From Nocardia miyunensis NBRC 108239 (lineage in GTDB: Bacteria > Actinomycetota > Actinomycetes > Mycobacteriales > Mycobacteriaceae): a DNA stretch of 55,081 nucleotides. This document shows, in pieces, positions 7,260 through 15,830 of the stretch. The notes below the pieces were generated by a model. It was not told the origin of the DNA. It saw only the letters and a program-made list of their open reading frames with translations, and did no database searches. The stretch is taken from contig NZ_BDBQ01000004.1 in assembly GCF_001613065.1 (NCBI RefSeq), positions 1 to 55,081 of the forward strand. The letters are read 5' to 3'. Every line of letters begins with the position of its first letter. Position 1 is the first letter of the stretch. The position numbers and the translations under genes are program-made.

Positions 7260-8396
7260 TCACCGCACCGGCGGGGCCGCGCCCGGCAGCGGGGCCGGGG
7301 TGGACCGGCCCGTACTCGGCGGCGGCACCGGGGCCTGGCCGTCGATGAGGATGTTGCCCTTGGCCGATCCGGTGATCGAGGAGAATCCGTCCCGAGTCCC
7401 CTTGCCCACCAGGCAGTTCAGCTTGTGACTGCCGACCAGCCAGCTGCGGGCGTCGATGTTGTCCCAGAAGATGGTGAGCGTCTTGTTGATCAGCGCCTTC
7501 GGCCCGCCGAGATAGGAATCCGCGACGCGCGAGCACTGATCCTGCATGTATTTGTCCTGATCGGCGTTCGCGGGCGTGCCGCCGCTGAACTGCTGTCCCA
7601 GGTCGACGGTCGACATCACCTCGTAGGCATGGGGGTCGGCGCACTCGACCGGTTCGTTGGTCGGCAGGTTCTGGTTGATGCCGATGCAGGTGCCGGGATC
7701 GAAGATGCGCGACTGATCGCTGTCCCGCACGCGCCCGACGGTCTGCTGGGTGGCGTTGCCGGTGGCGCTGACCAGTTGCAGCCCGCAGCGCACGGTGCGG
7801 TCGCCCTTGTTCCACGCGGGCTCACCGGGATTGATCATGCCGACCACGAAACGTCCGCGCGGGTCCAGGCGTCCGCCCAGATATGCCCGCGCCGCGGTGA
7901 CGCAGTGCTCGTCGCGCAGTTCGGCGAAACGCAGTGAATCCGGGAAGCGGGTGCCCGGGCCGAATTCGCGGCCCGGATAGTTGCTCAGGTCGATGCCGGC
8001 GGTCACCTCGAACAGATGCTTGTCCGCGCAGTTGACCTTCGACAGATCCAGGGTCTTGGCATTGGTCCAGCTCAGGCAGTCGCCCGATTTCGCGGTGCCG
8101 AATACCGAATTGTTCCGCCCGGCCGGACCGCCGCCGCCGGGATCGCGTGCCTCCAGTCCGTGCGAGGAGCGGAATCCGGAGATGGACAGCGTCACGATCG
8201 CCGCGACCAGCGCACCCACGGCCACCGCGAGCAGCCCCCAGCGCATCTTGTGCGCGGGCAGATGCACGCGCCTGCCCGAGTGCGGCGCGGCCGGTTTCCG
8301 CTCGGCGGCGGTGTCGTCCCACTCGGAAGCCGACTCGGCCCACTCGGGGTCGGGTCCGTTCGCGGGCGGGCGCGCGGGCACATGTTCGGAGGACAT
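7260..8396 (-). CDS. Septum-formation family membrane protein (Rv3835-like)
   Basis: 378 residues. A cytoplasmic acidic/Pro-rich N-terminus (~50 residues) precedes one membrane helix, WGLLAVAVGALVAAIVTLSI. The extracellular part holds two similar modules, each with a Cys-containing GDCLxW- or GTCIGI-type start and a CADxHxxEV motif (VNCADKHLFEV and VECADPHAYEV), which is the septum-formation (PF13845) pattern. The tail is Pro-rich. Its role is not established; by name the family is linked to division or secretion across the envelope. It is followed after 19 bp by the zincin-like gene. The start at 8396 lacks a strong ribosome site, so it is moderately certain. Confidence 0.85.
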   Translation of the reverse strand: MSSEHVPARPPANGPDPEWAESASEWDDTAAERKPAAPHSGRRVHLPAHKMRWGLLAVAVGALVAAIVTLSISGFRSSHGLEARDPGGGGPAGRNNSVFGTAKSGDCLSWTNAKTLDLSKVNCADKHLFEVTAGIDLSNYPGREFGPGTRFPDSLRFAELRDEHCVTAARAYLGGRLDPRGRFVVGMINPGEPAWNKGDRTVRCGLQLVSATGNATQQTVGRVRDSDQSRIFDPGTCIGINQNLPTNEPVECADPHAYEVMSTVDLGQQFSGGTPANADQDKYMQDQCSRVADSYLGGPKALINKTLTIFWDNIDARSWLVGSHKLNCLVGKGTRDGFSSITGSAKGNILIDGQAPVPPPSTGRSTPAPLPGAAPPVR

Positions 8397-8488
8397 CGCG
8401 GTCCATCATGGCAGCGCGCGAGCCCCTACGCCACGATGGGGGTGAGCGGGTCGCGCCATCTCTCGATCGCGCTTCCCATCGCGCCCCC

Positions 8489-8569
8489 GGGTTCCGCGCA
8501 ACCCGTGAAACGTCCCCAGGTTCCGCTCAACCTGTGAAACGCCCCGAGTTCCGCCAACACCATGAAACG
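8489..8569 (+). repeat. Three tandem degenerate hairpin repeats upstream of serS
   Basis: Copies at 8489-8512, 8518-8541 and 8546-8569 share the pattern GTTCCGCnCAACC followed by TGAAACG, with a 28-29 bp period. The first two are perfect small hairpins (GGGTTCCGCGCAACCC and AGGTTCCGCTCAACCT) with compensatory changes at the outer base pair; the third has lost symmetry. They could be binding sites, RNA hairpins or remnants of a dispersed repeat. Confidence 0.7.
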
Positions 8570-8711
8570 CCGGCTCCTGGCCGGGGCCCGCCCCGGTCGT
8601 GGACCGACCGGAGCGGAGGGAGGGAAGCCGGGGGTCACGAGGGCCCCGGCCCGCCGCGGCGAAGCGGAGGCCATAGATACAGCCTGCGGAATATCGGTGG
8701 ACTCGGCCCAT

Positions 8712-8717
8712 TAGGCT
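8712..8717 (+). promoter_or_regulatory. -10 element of serS
   Basis: TAGGCT ends 8 nt before the serS ATG, implying a leaderless or nearly leaderless mRNA. It lies 143 bp after the tandem repeats. Confidence 0.5.
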
Positions 8718-8725
8718 AGGTCCCC

Positions 8726-9985
8726 ATGATCGACCTCAGATTCCTGCGTGAGCAGCCCGATGTCGTCCGCGCGTCACAGCGGGCGCGGGGTGAGGATCCG
8801 GCGCTGGTGGACGCCCTGCTCGAGGCGGACGCCGCGCGGCGTGCCGCGGTCGCGACCGCGGACTCCCTGCGCGCCGAGCAGAAGGCGCTGGGCAAGAAGG
8901 TCGGCAAGGCGTCGCCGGACGAGCGGCCGAGTCTGCTGGCACACGGGCAGGAATTGTCCGCGAAGGTCAAGGAGGCCGAGGCCGCGGAGAACGCCGCGAA
9001 CGCCGAACTGGACCTCGCGCAGCGCGCGCTGTCCAACGTCGTGCAGGAGGGCGCGCCCGCGGGCGGCGAGGACGATTTCATCCTGCGCGAGACCATCGGC
9101 AGCACACCCGAATTCGACTTCACCCCGAAGGACCATCTGGAACTGGGCGAATCGCTCGGGCTGATCGACACCGAGCGCGGGGCCAAGGTGTCCGGCGCGC
9201 GGTTCTACTTCCTGACCGGATACGGCGCGCTGCTGCAACTCGGCCTGCTGCAACTCGCCGCGCAGCGCGCCACCGCCAACGGTTTCACCATGATGATCCC
9301 GCCGGTGCTGGTGCGTCCGGAGATCATGGCGGGCACCGGATTCCTGGGCCGGCACGCCGCGGAGATCTACCGCCTCGAGGAGGACGACCTGTATCTGGTC
9401 GGCACCTCGGAGGTGCCGCTGGCGGGTTACCACTCGGGCGAGATCCTGGATCTGTCGGCCGGTCCCAAGCGCTATGCGGGCTGGTCGTCGTGTTTCCGCC
9501 GGGAGGCGGGCAGTTACGGCAAGGACACCCGCGGCATCATCCGGGTGCATCAGTTCGACAAGGTCGAGATGTTCGTCTACTGCAAGCCCGAGGACGCCGA
9601 CGCCGAACATGAGCGCCTGCTCGGCTGGGAGAAGGAGATGCTGGCCGCGATCGAGGTGCCCTATCGGGTGATCGATGTGGCCGCCGGTGACCTGGGCAGC
9701 TCCGCGGCGCGCAAATTCGATTGCGAGGCTTGGGTTCCCACCCAGCAGACCTATCGCGAGCTCACCTCGACCTCGAATTGCACCACGTTCCAGGCACGCC
9801 GGCTGTCGGTGCGGTATCGCGACGAGAACGGGAAACCGCAGGTCGCCGCGACACTGAACGGCACCCTGGCCACCACGCGCTGGATCGTCGCCCTGCTGGA
9901 GAACCATCAGCGGGCCGACGGATCGGTGCGGGTGCCCGAGGCGCTGGTGCCGTTCGTGGGCAAGGAGATCCTGGAAGCGGTCTAG
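8726..9985 (+). CDS. serS: Seryl-tRNA synthetase
   Basis: 419 residues; charges tRNA-Ser with serine in the cytoplasm. The N-terminus [14 protein letters not shown] and the following charged coiled-coil arm (about residues 30-100) bind tRNA. Class II motif 2 is seen as [16 protein letters not shown] and motif 3 as [18 protein letters not shown] with the catalytic arginine. Serine-binding [10 protein letters not shown] is also present. Length is typical. No ribosome-binding site precedes the ATG; a TAGGCT -10 ends 8 nt upstream. Neighbours reproduce the Rv3834c-Rv3836 arrangement. Confidence 0.98.
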   Translation: MIDLRFLREQPDVVRASQRARGEDPALVDALLEADAARRAAVATADSLRAEQKALGKKVGKASPDERPSLLAHGQELSAKVKEAEAAENAANAELDLAQRALSNVVQEGAPAGGEDDFILRETIGSTPEFDFTPKDHLELGESLGLIDTERGAKVSGARFYFLTGYGALLQLGLLQLAAQRATANGFTMMIPPVLVRPEIMAGTGFLGRHAAEIYRLEEDDLYLVGTSEVPLAGYHSGEILDLSAGPKRYAGWSSCFRREAGSYGKDTRGIIRVHQFDKVEMFVYCKPEDADAEHERLLGWEKEMLAAIEVPYRVIDVAAGDLGSSAARKFDCEAWVPTQQTYRELTSTSNCTTFQARRLSVRYRDENGKPQVAATLNGTLATTRWIVALLENHQRADGSVRVPEALVPFVGKEILEAV

Positions 9986-10154
9986 GGTACGACGTCACAC
10001 ATCCGACAGAATTGGTAGCTGGTAATTTGCGATCGAATTCGAAAGAGCCCCTGCATTTCCCGACACGCCGAGGGAAACCGGGGGATGTGAGCATGATCGC
10101 AGACTTTGCCCGCCGATTCCTGCGGATGTGACTACTGCTCGGGTCAACTATGTC

Positions 10155-10160
10155 TAGGCT
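10155..10160 (+). promoter_or_regulatory. -10 element of the GGDEF/EAL gene
   Basis: TAGGCT lies 7 nt before a GTG at 10168. If used, it makes that GTG a leaderless start and rules out the ATG at 10150, which would be upstream of the transcript. Confidence 0.45.
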
Positions 10161-10167
10161 ATGGATC

Positions 10168-12045
10168 GTGCGCGGAATCGGCTCGCGCGGCGATACCCGG
10201 ACGCGGGTGCGGACGGTTTCGGCGTTGGCGACGGCAAGGGTCATGGCCCGGACCACCGGGGCGTTCTACGTCATGGGCGGGGTGCTGGGTCTGCTGCTGA
10301 CTGCCATCGCCCCGGGGGACGACGGTAATCGGCCGCTGGTGGGATCGGCCGCGGCGGTGGCGCTGTTGCTGGGCGTGAGCCTGCTGATCTGGGGGCCGCG
10401 GCTGCCGCATTCGATCCATCACGGCTACGTCGCGCTCGCGACGGTGCTGGTGACGATCGCGGTGCACTGGTTCCCCAATACCGTCGGGGCGATCGGCCTG
10501 TCCGCGTTCTATGTCTTCGTCGCCTGCGATGCGGCGATTTTCTTTGCCTGGCAATGGGTTGCGGCCCACGTGACGTTCGCGGTGCTGCTGTGCCTGTGGG
10601 TGGTGCCCTCGCGCGAGCTGCCGTGGTGGGCGGGCGGGATTCCGGCCGGGGTGACCGTCGGGGTCGGCATCGTGGTGGGCATCCTGACCCGGATGGCGTC
10701 GGACGCCGATATCGATATGCTGACCGGCCTGCTCAATCGGCGCGGCTTCGATCGCACGCTGAGCAATGCGATCGCGCACGCCGCGCGGACCGGGCAGGGA
10801 CTCGCACTGGTCCTGGTGGACCTGGACCGTTTCCAGAAGATCAACGACCATCTCGGTCATCGCGCGGGCGACGCGGTACTGCAACGCGTGGGCGACACCT
10901 GGTCGAAACTGCTCGCCCCCGATCAGCAGCTGGCCCGATACGGCGGCGACGCCTTCGCGCTGCTGCTGCCCAACACCACCGAACAGGCCGCGATCCTGCT
11001 CACCGAACAGCTGCGGGCCGCGGTCACCACCGGATGTTCCGCGGGCGTGACCTCCTGGCAGCCGGGCGAATCCGGATCACTGCTGGTCAGTCGCGCGGAC
11101 GTCGGGCTCTACCGGGCCAAGCAGGCCGGGCGCAACCGGACGGTGCTGGAATCCTCGCGGCAGCTGCCGCTGGCGGTGGAGTTGCGCGAGGCCATCGACA
11201 AGGGCGCGCTGGATGTGCACTACCAGCCGATCGTGAGCCTGGGCGAGGGCGGCGCGGGCCGGGCGGTCGGGGTGGAGGCGCTGCTGCGGTGGTCCTCGAG
11301 CGCGCAACCGGACGTCACCACCGAGGGCCTGATCCGCGTCGCCGAGGAATACGACCTCATCGCCGATCTGGACGAGCTGGTGCTGCGCCGGGCCTGCGCC
11401 GACGCCGCGCGCCTGCAGGAGACCTTCGCCCAGCTCGACCTGACCCTGAACGTCAATGTGAGCGGCCTGGAACTGGCCGAATCCGATTACGCCGACCGGG
11501 TTTCGGGCATTCTGTCCGATACCGGCTGGCCCGCCGATCAGCTCGTGCTCGAGGTCACCGAGAGTGAGCTCGCGGCCGAATCCCAGACGGCCATCGGCAA
11601 TCTCAGCACGTTGCGTGAGCGCGGCGTGCGGATCGCCATCGACGATTTCGGCACCGGGTACTCCTCGCTGAGCCGCCTGGCCACCATTCCCAGCGACATC
11701 CTGAAGGTCGATCAGTCGTTCGTCGCGGCGATTCGCTCCGATTCCCCGGCCCCGCCGCTGCTGGGAGTCATTGCGGCGCTGAGCCGATCGCTGGATCTGC
11801 AGGTCATCGCCGAGGGCGTGGAGACCGAATATCAGGCCGCGGTGCTCACCGAACTCGGTTTCGCCCTGGCCCAGGGCTACCACTACAGCGATTCGCATCC
11901 GGTGGCCGAGCTGATCAACGATCTGAACGATCTGAACGATCAGCACGGTCTGGTCGGCGCGGGCGCACCGGAACACGAATTCTCCAGCAACGGCTGGATT
12001 CCGATGGATACCGGCCGGGATTCGGCAGCCTTCGGCGGCGAGTAG
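10168..12045 (+). CDS. Membrane GGDEF/EAL protein, GGDEF site degenerate, EAL intact
   Basis: 625 residues from the GTG at 10168 (an ATG at 10150 is the alternative). N-terminal ~180 residues form five or six membrane helices. The GGDEF domain (about 190-340) keeps DMLTGLLNRRGFD and DLDRFQKINDHLGH, but the active-site motif reads GGDAF (259-263), with Ala262 replacing the second acidic residue; no RxxD I-site is seen. The EAL domain (about 350-600) keeps EALLRW (Glu370), the Asn of NVNVSG, EVTES, DDFGTGYSS, LKVD and AEGVE. Phosphodiesterase activity on cyclic di-GMP is therefore predicted, cyclase activity doubtful. A hairpin directly follows the stop. Single gene, no operon partners. Confidence 0.92.
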   Translation: MRGIGSRGDTRTRVRTVSALATARVMARTTGAFYVMGGVLGLLLTAIAPGDDGNRPLVGSAAAVALLLGVSLLIWGPRLPHSIHHGYVALATVLVTIAVHWFPNTVGAIGLSAFYVFVACDAAIFFAWQWVAAHVTFAVLLCLWVVPSRELPWWAGGIPAGVTVGVGIVVGILTRMASDADIDMLTGLLNRRGFDRTLSNAIAHAARTGQGLALVLVDLDRFQKINDHLGHRAGDAVLQRVGDTWSKLLAPDQQLARYGGDAFALLLPNTTEQAAILLTEQLRAAVTTGCSAGVTSWQPGESGSLLVSRADVGLYRAKQAGRNRTVLESSRQLPLAVELREAIDKGALDVHYQPIVSLGEGGAGRAVGVEALLRWSSSAQPDVTTEGLIRVAEEYDLIADLDELVLRRACADAARLQETFAQLDLTLNVNVSGLELAESDYADRVSGILSDTGWPADQLVLEVTESELAAESQTAIGNLSTLRERGVRIAIDDFGTGYSSLSRLATIPSDILKVDQSFVAAIRSDSPAPPLLGVIAALSRSLDLQVIAEGVETEYQAAVLTELGFALAQGYHYSDSHPVAELINDLNDLNDQHGLVGAGAPEHEFSSNGWIPMDTGRDSAAFGGE

Positions 12046-12048
12046 CGG

Positions 12049-12077
12049 ATCCCGCCTGCTCGGTCGTTCGGCGGGAT
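12049..12077 (+). terminator. Candidate terminator after the GGDEF/EAL gene
   Basis: ATCCCGCC pairs with GGCGGGAT across a 13-nt loop, beginning 3 nt after the stop codon. No T-run follows, which is common in this group. Confidence 0.45.
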
Positions 12078-12149
12078 ATCGTTTCGTGCCGGACAATCGC
12101 GGCTGGGCCGGCGCCGCATGAGGAGACTTTCGAAGCGAAAGGCAGCTGG

Positions 12150-13187
12150 ATGGCGCAATTGGGTGTGGCCGTTATCGGGTACGGGCTGGCCGGTGAGGTG
12201 TTCCACGCGCCGCTGATCGACGCGGAGCCCAGGATGCGGGTGGCCGCGGTGGTCACCTCTTCGGCCGAGCGGGGCGAGCGGGCGCGCGCGGCGTATCCGG
12301 GTGTGCGGGTGCTGGATACGGCCGAGGAGTTGTTCGCCGATCCGGACGGCATCGATCTGGCCGTGATCGCCACGCCCAATCGCACCCACGCGCCGCTGGC
12401 GATTCAGGCGCTGGGCGCGGGACTTGCGGTGGTGGTGGACAAACCGTTCGCGCTCACCGCGGACGAGGCACTCGAGGTGATCGCGGTGGCCGAGCAGAAC
12501 GAGCTGGCCTTGGCGGTTTTCCAGAACCGCCGCTGGGACAGCGACTTTCTGACGTTGCGCCGATTGATCCAGGAGGGCCGACTCGGGCAGGTGCGCCGGT
12601 TCGAGTCCCGATTCGAGCGGTGGCGGCCGGTCACCAAGGGCGGCTGGCGCGAGGTCGGCGAGGCCGCGGAAGGTGCGGGCATCCTCTACGATCTGGGCAG
12701 TCATCTGGTCGATCAGGCGCTGACCCTGTTCGGTCCGGCGACCGAGGTGTACTGCGAATTGGACTCTCGCCGACCGGATGTGCGGGCCGACGACGACGCC
12801 TTCATCGCGCTGACGCACGATTCGGGGGTGCGCTCGCACCTGTGGATGAGTGCGGTCGCACCCCGGCTGGGCCCGCGGATGCGCGTACTCGGTTCGGCGA
12901 GCGGCTATCTCACCTTCGGGCTGGATCCGCAGGAGGACGCGTTGCGCGCGGGACGTCGCCCGAACGACGGAAAGCCTTGGGGCACGGTGGATCCCGAGAA
13001 CTGGGGTTCGCTCGGCACTCCGGACGACACGCAGCCGGTCCCCAACGAGGCGGGGAACTACCCGGCGTTCTACGCGGAGATGGCCGCCGCACTGCTCGAC
13101 GACCTCCCCGTCCCGGTCGATCCCCACGACGCGGTGGCGACGTTGCAGGTGCTGGAGGAGGCCCGCAGGTCCGCCGCGGGCGAGTGA
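12150..13187 (+). CDS. Gfo/Idh/MocA family oxidoreductase
   Basis: 345 residues. N-terminal Rossmann fold begins GVAVIGYGLAGEVFHAPL, the NAD(P)-binding GxGxxG variant, followed by the family signature VVDKPFALTADEA with the EKP-like lysine (DKP) near residue 98. The C-terminal alpha/beta domain includes GILYDLGSHLVDQALTLFG, containing the conserved GxHxxD-type catalytic histidine. Such enzymes oxidise or reduce sugar or inositol hydroxyls with NAD(P); the substrate cannot be read from sequence. ATG at 12150 is preceded by AAAGGCAG. It stands alone and converges with the MBL/Rieske gene. Confidence 0.93.
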   Translation: MAQLGVAVIGYGLAGEVFHAPLIDAEPRMRVAAVVTSSAERGERARAAYPGVRVLDTAEELFADPDGIDLAVIATPNRTHAPLAIQALGAGLAVVVDKPFALTADEALEVIAVAEQNELALAVFQNRRWDSDFLTLRRLIQEGRLGQVRRFESRFERWRPVTKGGWREVGEAAEGAGILYDLGSHLVDQALTLFGPATEVYCELDSRRPDVRADDDAFIALTHDSGVRSHLWMSAVAPRLGPRMRVLGSASGYLTFGLDPQEDALRAGRRPNDGKPWGTVDPENWGSLGTPDDTQPVPNEAGNYPAFYAEMAAALLDDLPVPVDPHDAVATLQVLEEARRSAAGE

Positions 13188-13235
13188 TCGGCTACCGGAA
13201 CGTATTGCGCGCCAAGGGTCTCCGCGCCAACGGGC

Positions 13236-14771
13236 TCAGAGCTTGCGCGAGCGAAGCTCGTGCCCCTTGGAGGTCTTGCACCGCCCCGACTCCAGATCCC
13301 ACTGCCACCCGTGCAGATTGCAGGTGAGGGTGTTGCCTTCCACCACACCGAATTTCGACAGGTCGGCCTTGAGGTGCGGGCAGCGGCGCTGCACCTCCCA
13401 CCCGGCCAGTTCGGTCGAGGCCGAATCGTCGTGCGCCTCGGCGAACCAGCCGTCCGCGTAGGCGATTCGCTCGTCGGTGAGACATTTGAAGAAGGTGTAC
13501 AGGAATTCGTTGTAGCCGCCGATCCGCCACGCCTGGAAGCGGGTGGACAGGAAGATCGTGTTCACCCAATCGGGTTCGTGATCGCGCAGCACCGTGCGCA
13601 CCAGCTGCGGATCGATCCGGAAGCCGTAGCGGTACCGGCCCTCACCCTCGATCGGCTCCCGCACCACCCGCTTGGGGAAGTCCAGGACGAAGGTCTGCTC
13701 GCCGAGCACCAGCCCGACCGGGTAGCCGATACCGTCGCAGATCAGATCGCTCTGCGCCATGATCGGCTCGAACAGATCCTTCAGCTGGGGCAGCAGCGGT
13801 TCGTCGCCGGTCGCCCAGGTCGCCTTCTCCGCGGCCAGCGCGGGCGCCATGCGCTGCGCCATCCGCTCGATGTATCCGGCCTTGTCACCGTAGATCTCGT
13901 CCGGATCGACCGGATGGGTGAGCTCGAGCTCCTTGCCGCGCACATCGGCCACCGAACCCGGAATCATCAGCACGCCACCGGGATTGCCGTGGATCCGCAT
14001 CTGCTCGAGGAACACCATTTGATCCGGGAAGATGTTGCCCTCGTCGCCGCGGTCGTCGTTGAGGTAGCGCAGCGCGTCGTCCAGGAACACCGGGGGACCG
14101 GCCGAGGGCACCACCCAGGTCGCCCCGACCTGCTCGATGTAGCTGCGCGCCCGGTCCATGCCGCGCTGCCGCTTCTGCTTGCCGAAATTCGACTTGGTGC
14201 GGGCCGGGATGTCGTAGACCATCGGGTACCAGATCGCGCCCGAGTACTGCAGCAGATGGATGTCGACGTGCCCGAACGTCTCGTGCAGCACGTCCATGTC
14301 CACCGGACGGGCGTCGTTCATGTTGAAGCACACCGTCTCGCCGTCCGAGACGACCAGCCCGGAATCGCCGATCGGCCCGTCCGCGGGCGCGCGCAGCGCG
14401 ATGATCATGACGTCCATCTCGCCGCCCGGACCGGTGATGGTCCGCTTCACCGAGTTCTCGGTCTCGATGAACTTCGTGAAACCGACCTTCTCCAGCTCCC
14501 GGCGCAGATCCGGGACCGGGTAGTCCGGCAGCAGGACGGTCGCGTCCTTGCTGACGTGGTCGGTCAGGTGTTTCGCGTCGAAGTGGTCGCGGTGCAGGTG
14601 CGAGACGTACAGGAAGTCGCAGTCGCCCAGTTCGTCCCAGTCCAGTTCGGTGTTGTCCGGGAACGGGAACCAGGACCCGAAATACGCCGGGTTGACCCAG
14701 GGATCACACAGGATCGTCCCGGCCGCGGTGCGAATATGGAACCCGGCGTGTCCGACGCTGGTGATCTCCAC
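13236..14771 (-). CDS. Metallo-beta-lactamase-fold protein with C-terminal Rieske domain (Rv3818-like)
   Basis: 511 residues from the GTG at 14771, chosen because AGGAGG lies 7 nt upstream and the protein then begins at the MBL fold (EITSVGHAGFHIRT). The N-terminal domain (1-300) carries SHLHRDHFD, the HxHxDH metal site, and resembles UlaG-type or CMP-sialate-hydroxylase-type MBL domains. The C-terminal ~60 residues hold a Rieske [2Fe-2S] site, RRCPHL and CNLHGW (CxH and CxxH). The pairing suggests an iron-dependent oxygenase or hydroxylase, but this is inference; M. tuberculosis has a similar uncharacterised protein (Rv3818). The same frame stays open for another 2.4 kb upstream, which is spurious. 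Confidence 0.9.
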   Translation of the reverse strand: MEITSVGHAGFHIRTAAGTILCDPWVNPAYFGSWFPFPDNTELDWDELGDCDFLYVSHLHRDHFDAKHLTDHVSKDATVLLPDYPVPDLRRELEKVGFTKFIETENSVKRTITGPGGEMDVMIIALRAPADGPIGDSGLVVSDGETVCFNMNDARPVDMDVLHETFGHVDIHLLQYSGAIWYPMVYDIPARTKSNFGKQKRQRGMDRARSYIEQVGATWVVPSAGPPVFLDDALRYLNDDRGDEGNIFPDQMVFLEQMRIHGNPGGVLMIPGSVADVRGKELELTHPVDPDEIYGDKAGYIERMAQRMAPALAAEKATWATGDEPLLPQLKDLFEPIMAQSDLICDGIGYPVGLVLGEQTFVLDFPKRVVREPIEGEGRYRYGFRIDPQLVRTVLRDHEPDWVNTIFLSTRFQAWRIGGYNEFLYTFFKCLTDERIAYADGWFAEAHDDSASTELAGWEVQRRCPHLKADLSKFGVVEGNTLTCNLHGWQWDLESGRCKTSKGHELRSRKL

Positions 14772-14812
14772 GAACTTCCCTCCTGAACGTTGCCGGTCAC
14801 CCAGGGTACCGA

Positions 14813-15718
14813 CTACGAGGAGACGTCGCCGATGCAGTAACCCTGCTTGCCGGACTTCAGGGTGAATGTCCGGGTCTGTTCGGCTCCGTCGGTGGTCAGG
14901 ACCGAGGCCGACACCGAGACGTAGGACCCGCGCAACGTCTCCGAGGTCAGCGACTGGTCGACGAAGGACTGCACGTCGTCGAGTTTGCCGGGCTCGGCGG
15001 CCAGCGGCGGCGTGGTGGCCCGGCCGGCGCCGGTGGGATCCCAGGTTCCGGCGGTCGCGGCGCAGCGCAGCGGGTGGGTGGCCTCCTTGTCGGCCGGGTC
15101 GAGCGGCGTCCCGGTGACGCGGTCCAGGTACCGGCGGACGGTGTGCCGGGCGTCGGCCTCGTTGAACGTCGGCGTGGTTCCGGCGGCGAAGACCCGCGGG
15201 CAGGCGTATCCGGCGTCCACATCGGTGCGCTGCGCGACGACGGTGACCGCGCCGCGGCCGGTACCCCGCCAGGTGATCGCCGTGCCGTCGTCCACGCCGG
15301 GCCGGGCCAGGGCGGCCAGGATGGCCTTCTTGTCGGTGTACATGGACTGCACGTTCTGCGGCGCCAGGGGCCAGCACTTGGCCTGCAGCCGGGCCGTCGA
15401 CGTCGATTGCAGATCCATCGCCCAGCGGGTGAGCGCGTCGGCGGCGTCGGAATCGGGTTTGGTCAGCGAGACGGTTACCTCGAGTTCGCCCGGCTTCGGC
15501 TTCGGGAGGATCGGCGCGGCCGCCGCGTCGGCGGACTGGGGTGTGGGCGATGTCGCGGACGAGGACACCGGGGCCGGTGGTTCGTCGGCGCTGTAGTCGG
15601 TGCCCTCGATGCCCACTCGTGAATCGCACCCCGCGACCAGGCCGGTCGCGATCAGTGCCAGGCCCCCGGCCAGTGCGTATCGGAGACGTCCACGCGTAGC
15701 CGGTCGGGGAAATTTCAC
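14813..15718 (-). CDS. Secreted lipoprotein, unknown function
   Basis: 301 residues from the GTG at 15718, preceded by AAGAGG 9 nt upstream; a longer frame starts at 15784 but would delay the signal peptide. The N-terminus KFPRPATRGRLRYA plus a hydrophobic core ends in the lipobox LVAGC, so the mature protein is anchored through a lipidated cysteine near residue 33. A Thr/Ser/Pro/Ala linker leads to a globular domain with four further cysteines (KCWPL, YACPRV, LRCAAT, GYCIG), probably two disulfides. No domain recognised. It is 41 bp upstream of the MBL/Rieske gene in the same direction and may be co-transcribed with it. Confidence 0.8.
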   Translation of the reverse strand: MKFPRPATRGRLRYALAGGLALIATGLVAGCDSRVGIEGTDYSADEPPAPVSSSATSPTPQSADAAAAPILPKPKPGELEVTVSLTKPDSDAADALTRWAMDLQSTSTARLQAKCWPLAPQNVQSMYTDKKAILAALARPGVDDGTAITWRGTGRGAVTVVAQRTDVDAGYACPRVFAAGTTPTFNEADARHTVRRYLDRVTGTPLDPADKEATHPLRCAATAGTWDPTGAGRATTPPLAAEPGKLDDVQSFVDQSLTSETLRGSYVSVSASVLTTDGAEQTRTFTLKSGKQGYCIGDVSS

Positions 15719-15830
15719 TGCGGTGAACCTCTTTCCTGTAAGCGCTCGCCGTTGTCGGATGGATGTGTGTGTGGACCAGAACACACGCCTGGGTGTAGCC
15801 CGATGTGCCGAGGACTACGCTAGCGGAATT

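Larger units (their letters stand above)
8397..8725. other. Divergent intergenic region before serS
   Basis: No gene seen. Holds three 24-bp hairpin-type repeats (8489-8569), a very GC-rich purine-biased stretch to about 8690, and the serS -10. Confidence 0.6.

Noticed and set aside
8489..8569. CRISPR array or T-box leader before serS
   Set aside because: Only three degenerate 24-bp units with 4-5 bp between them, no spacers, no cas genes; no T-box specifier or antiterminator and the serS mRNA looks leaderless.
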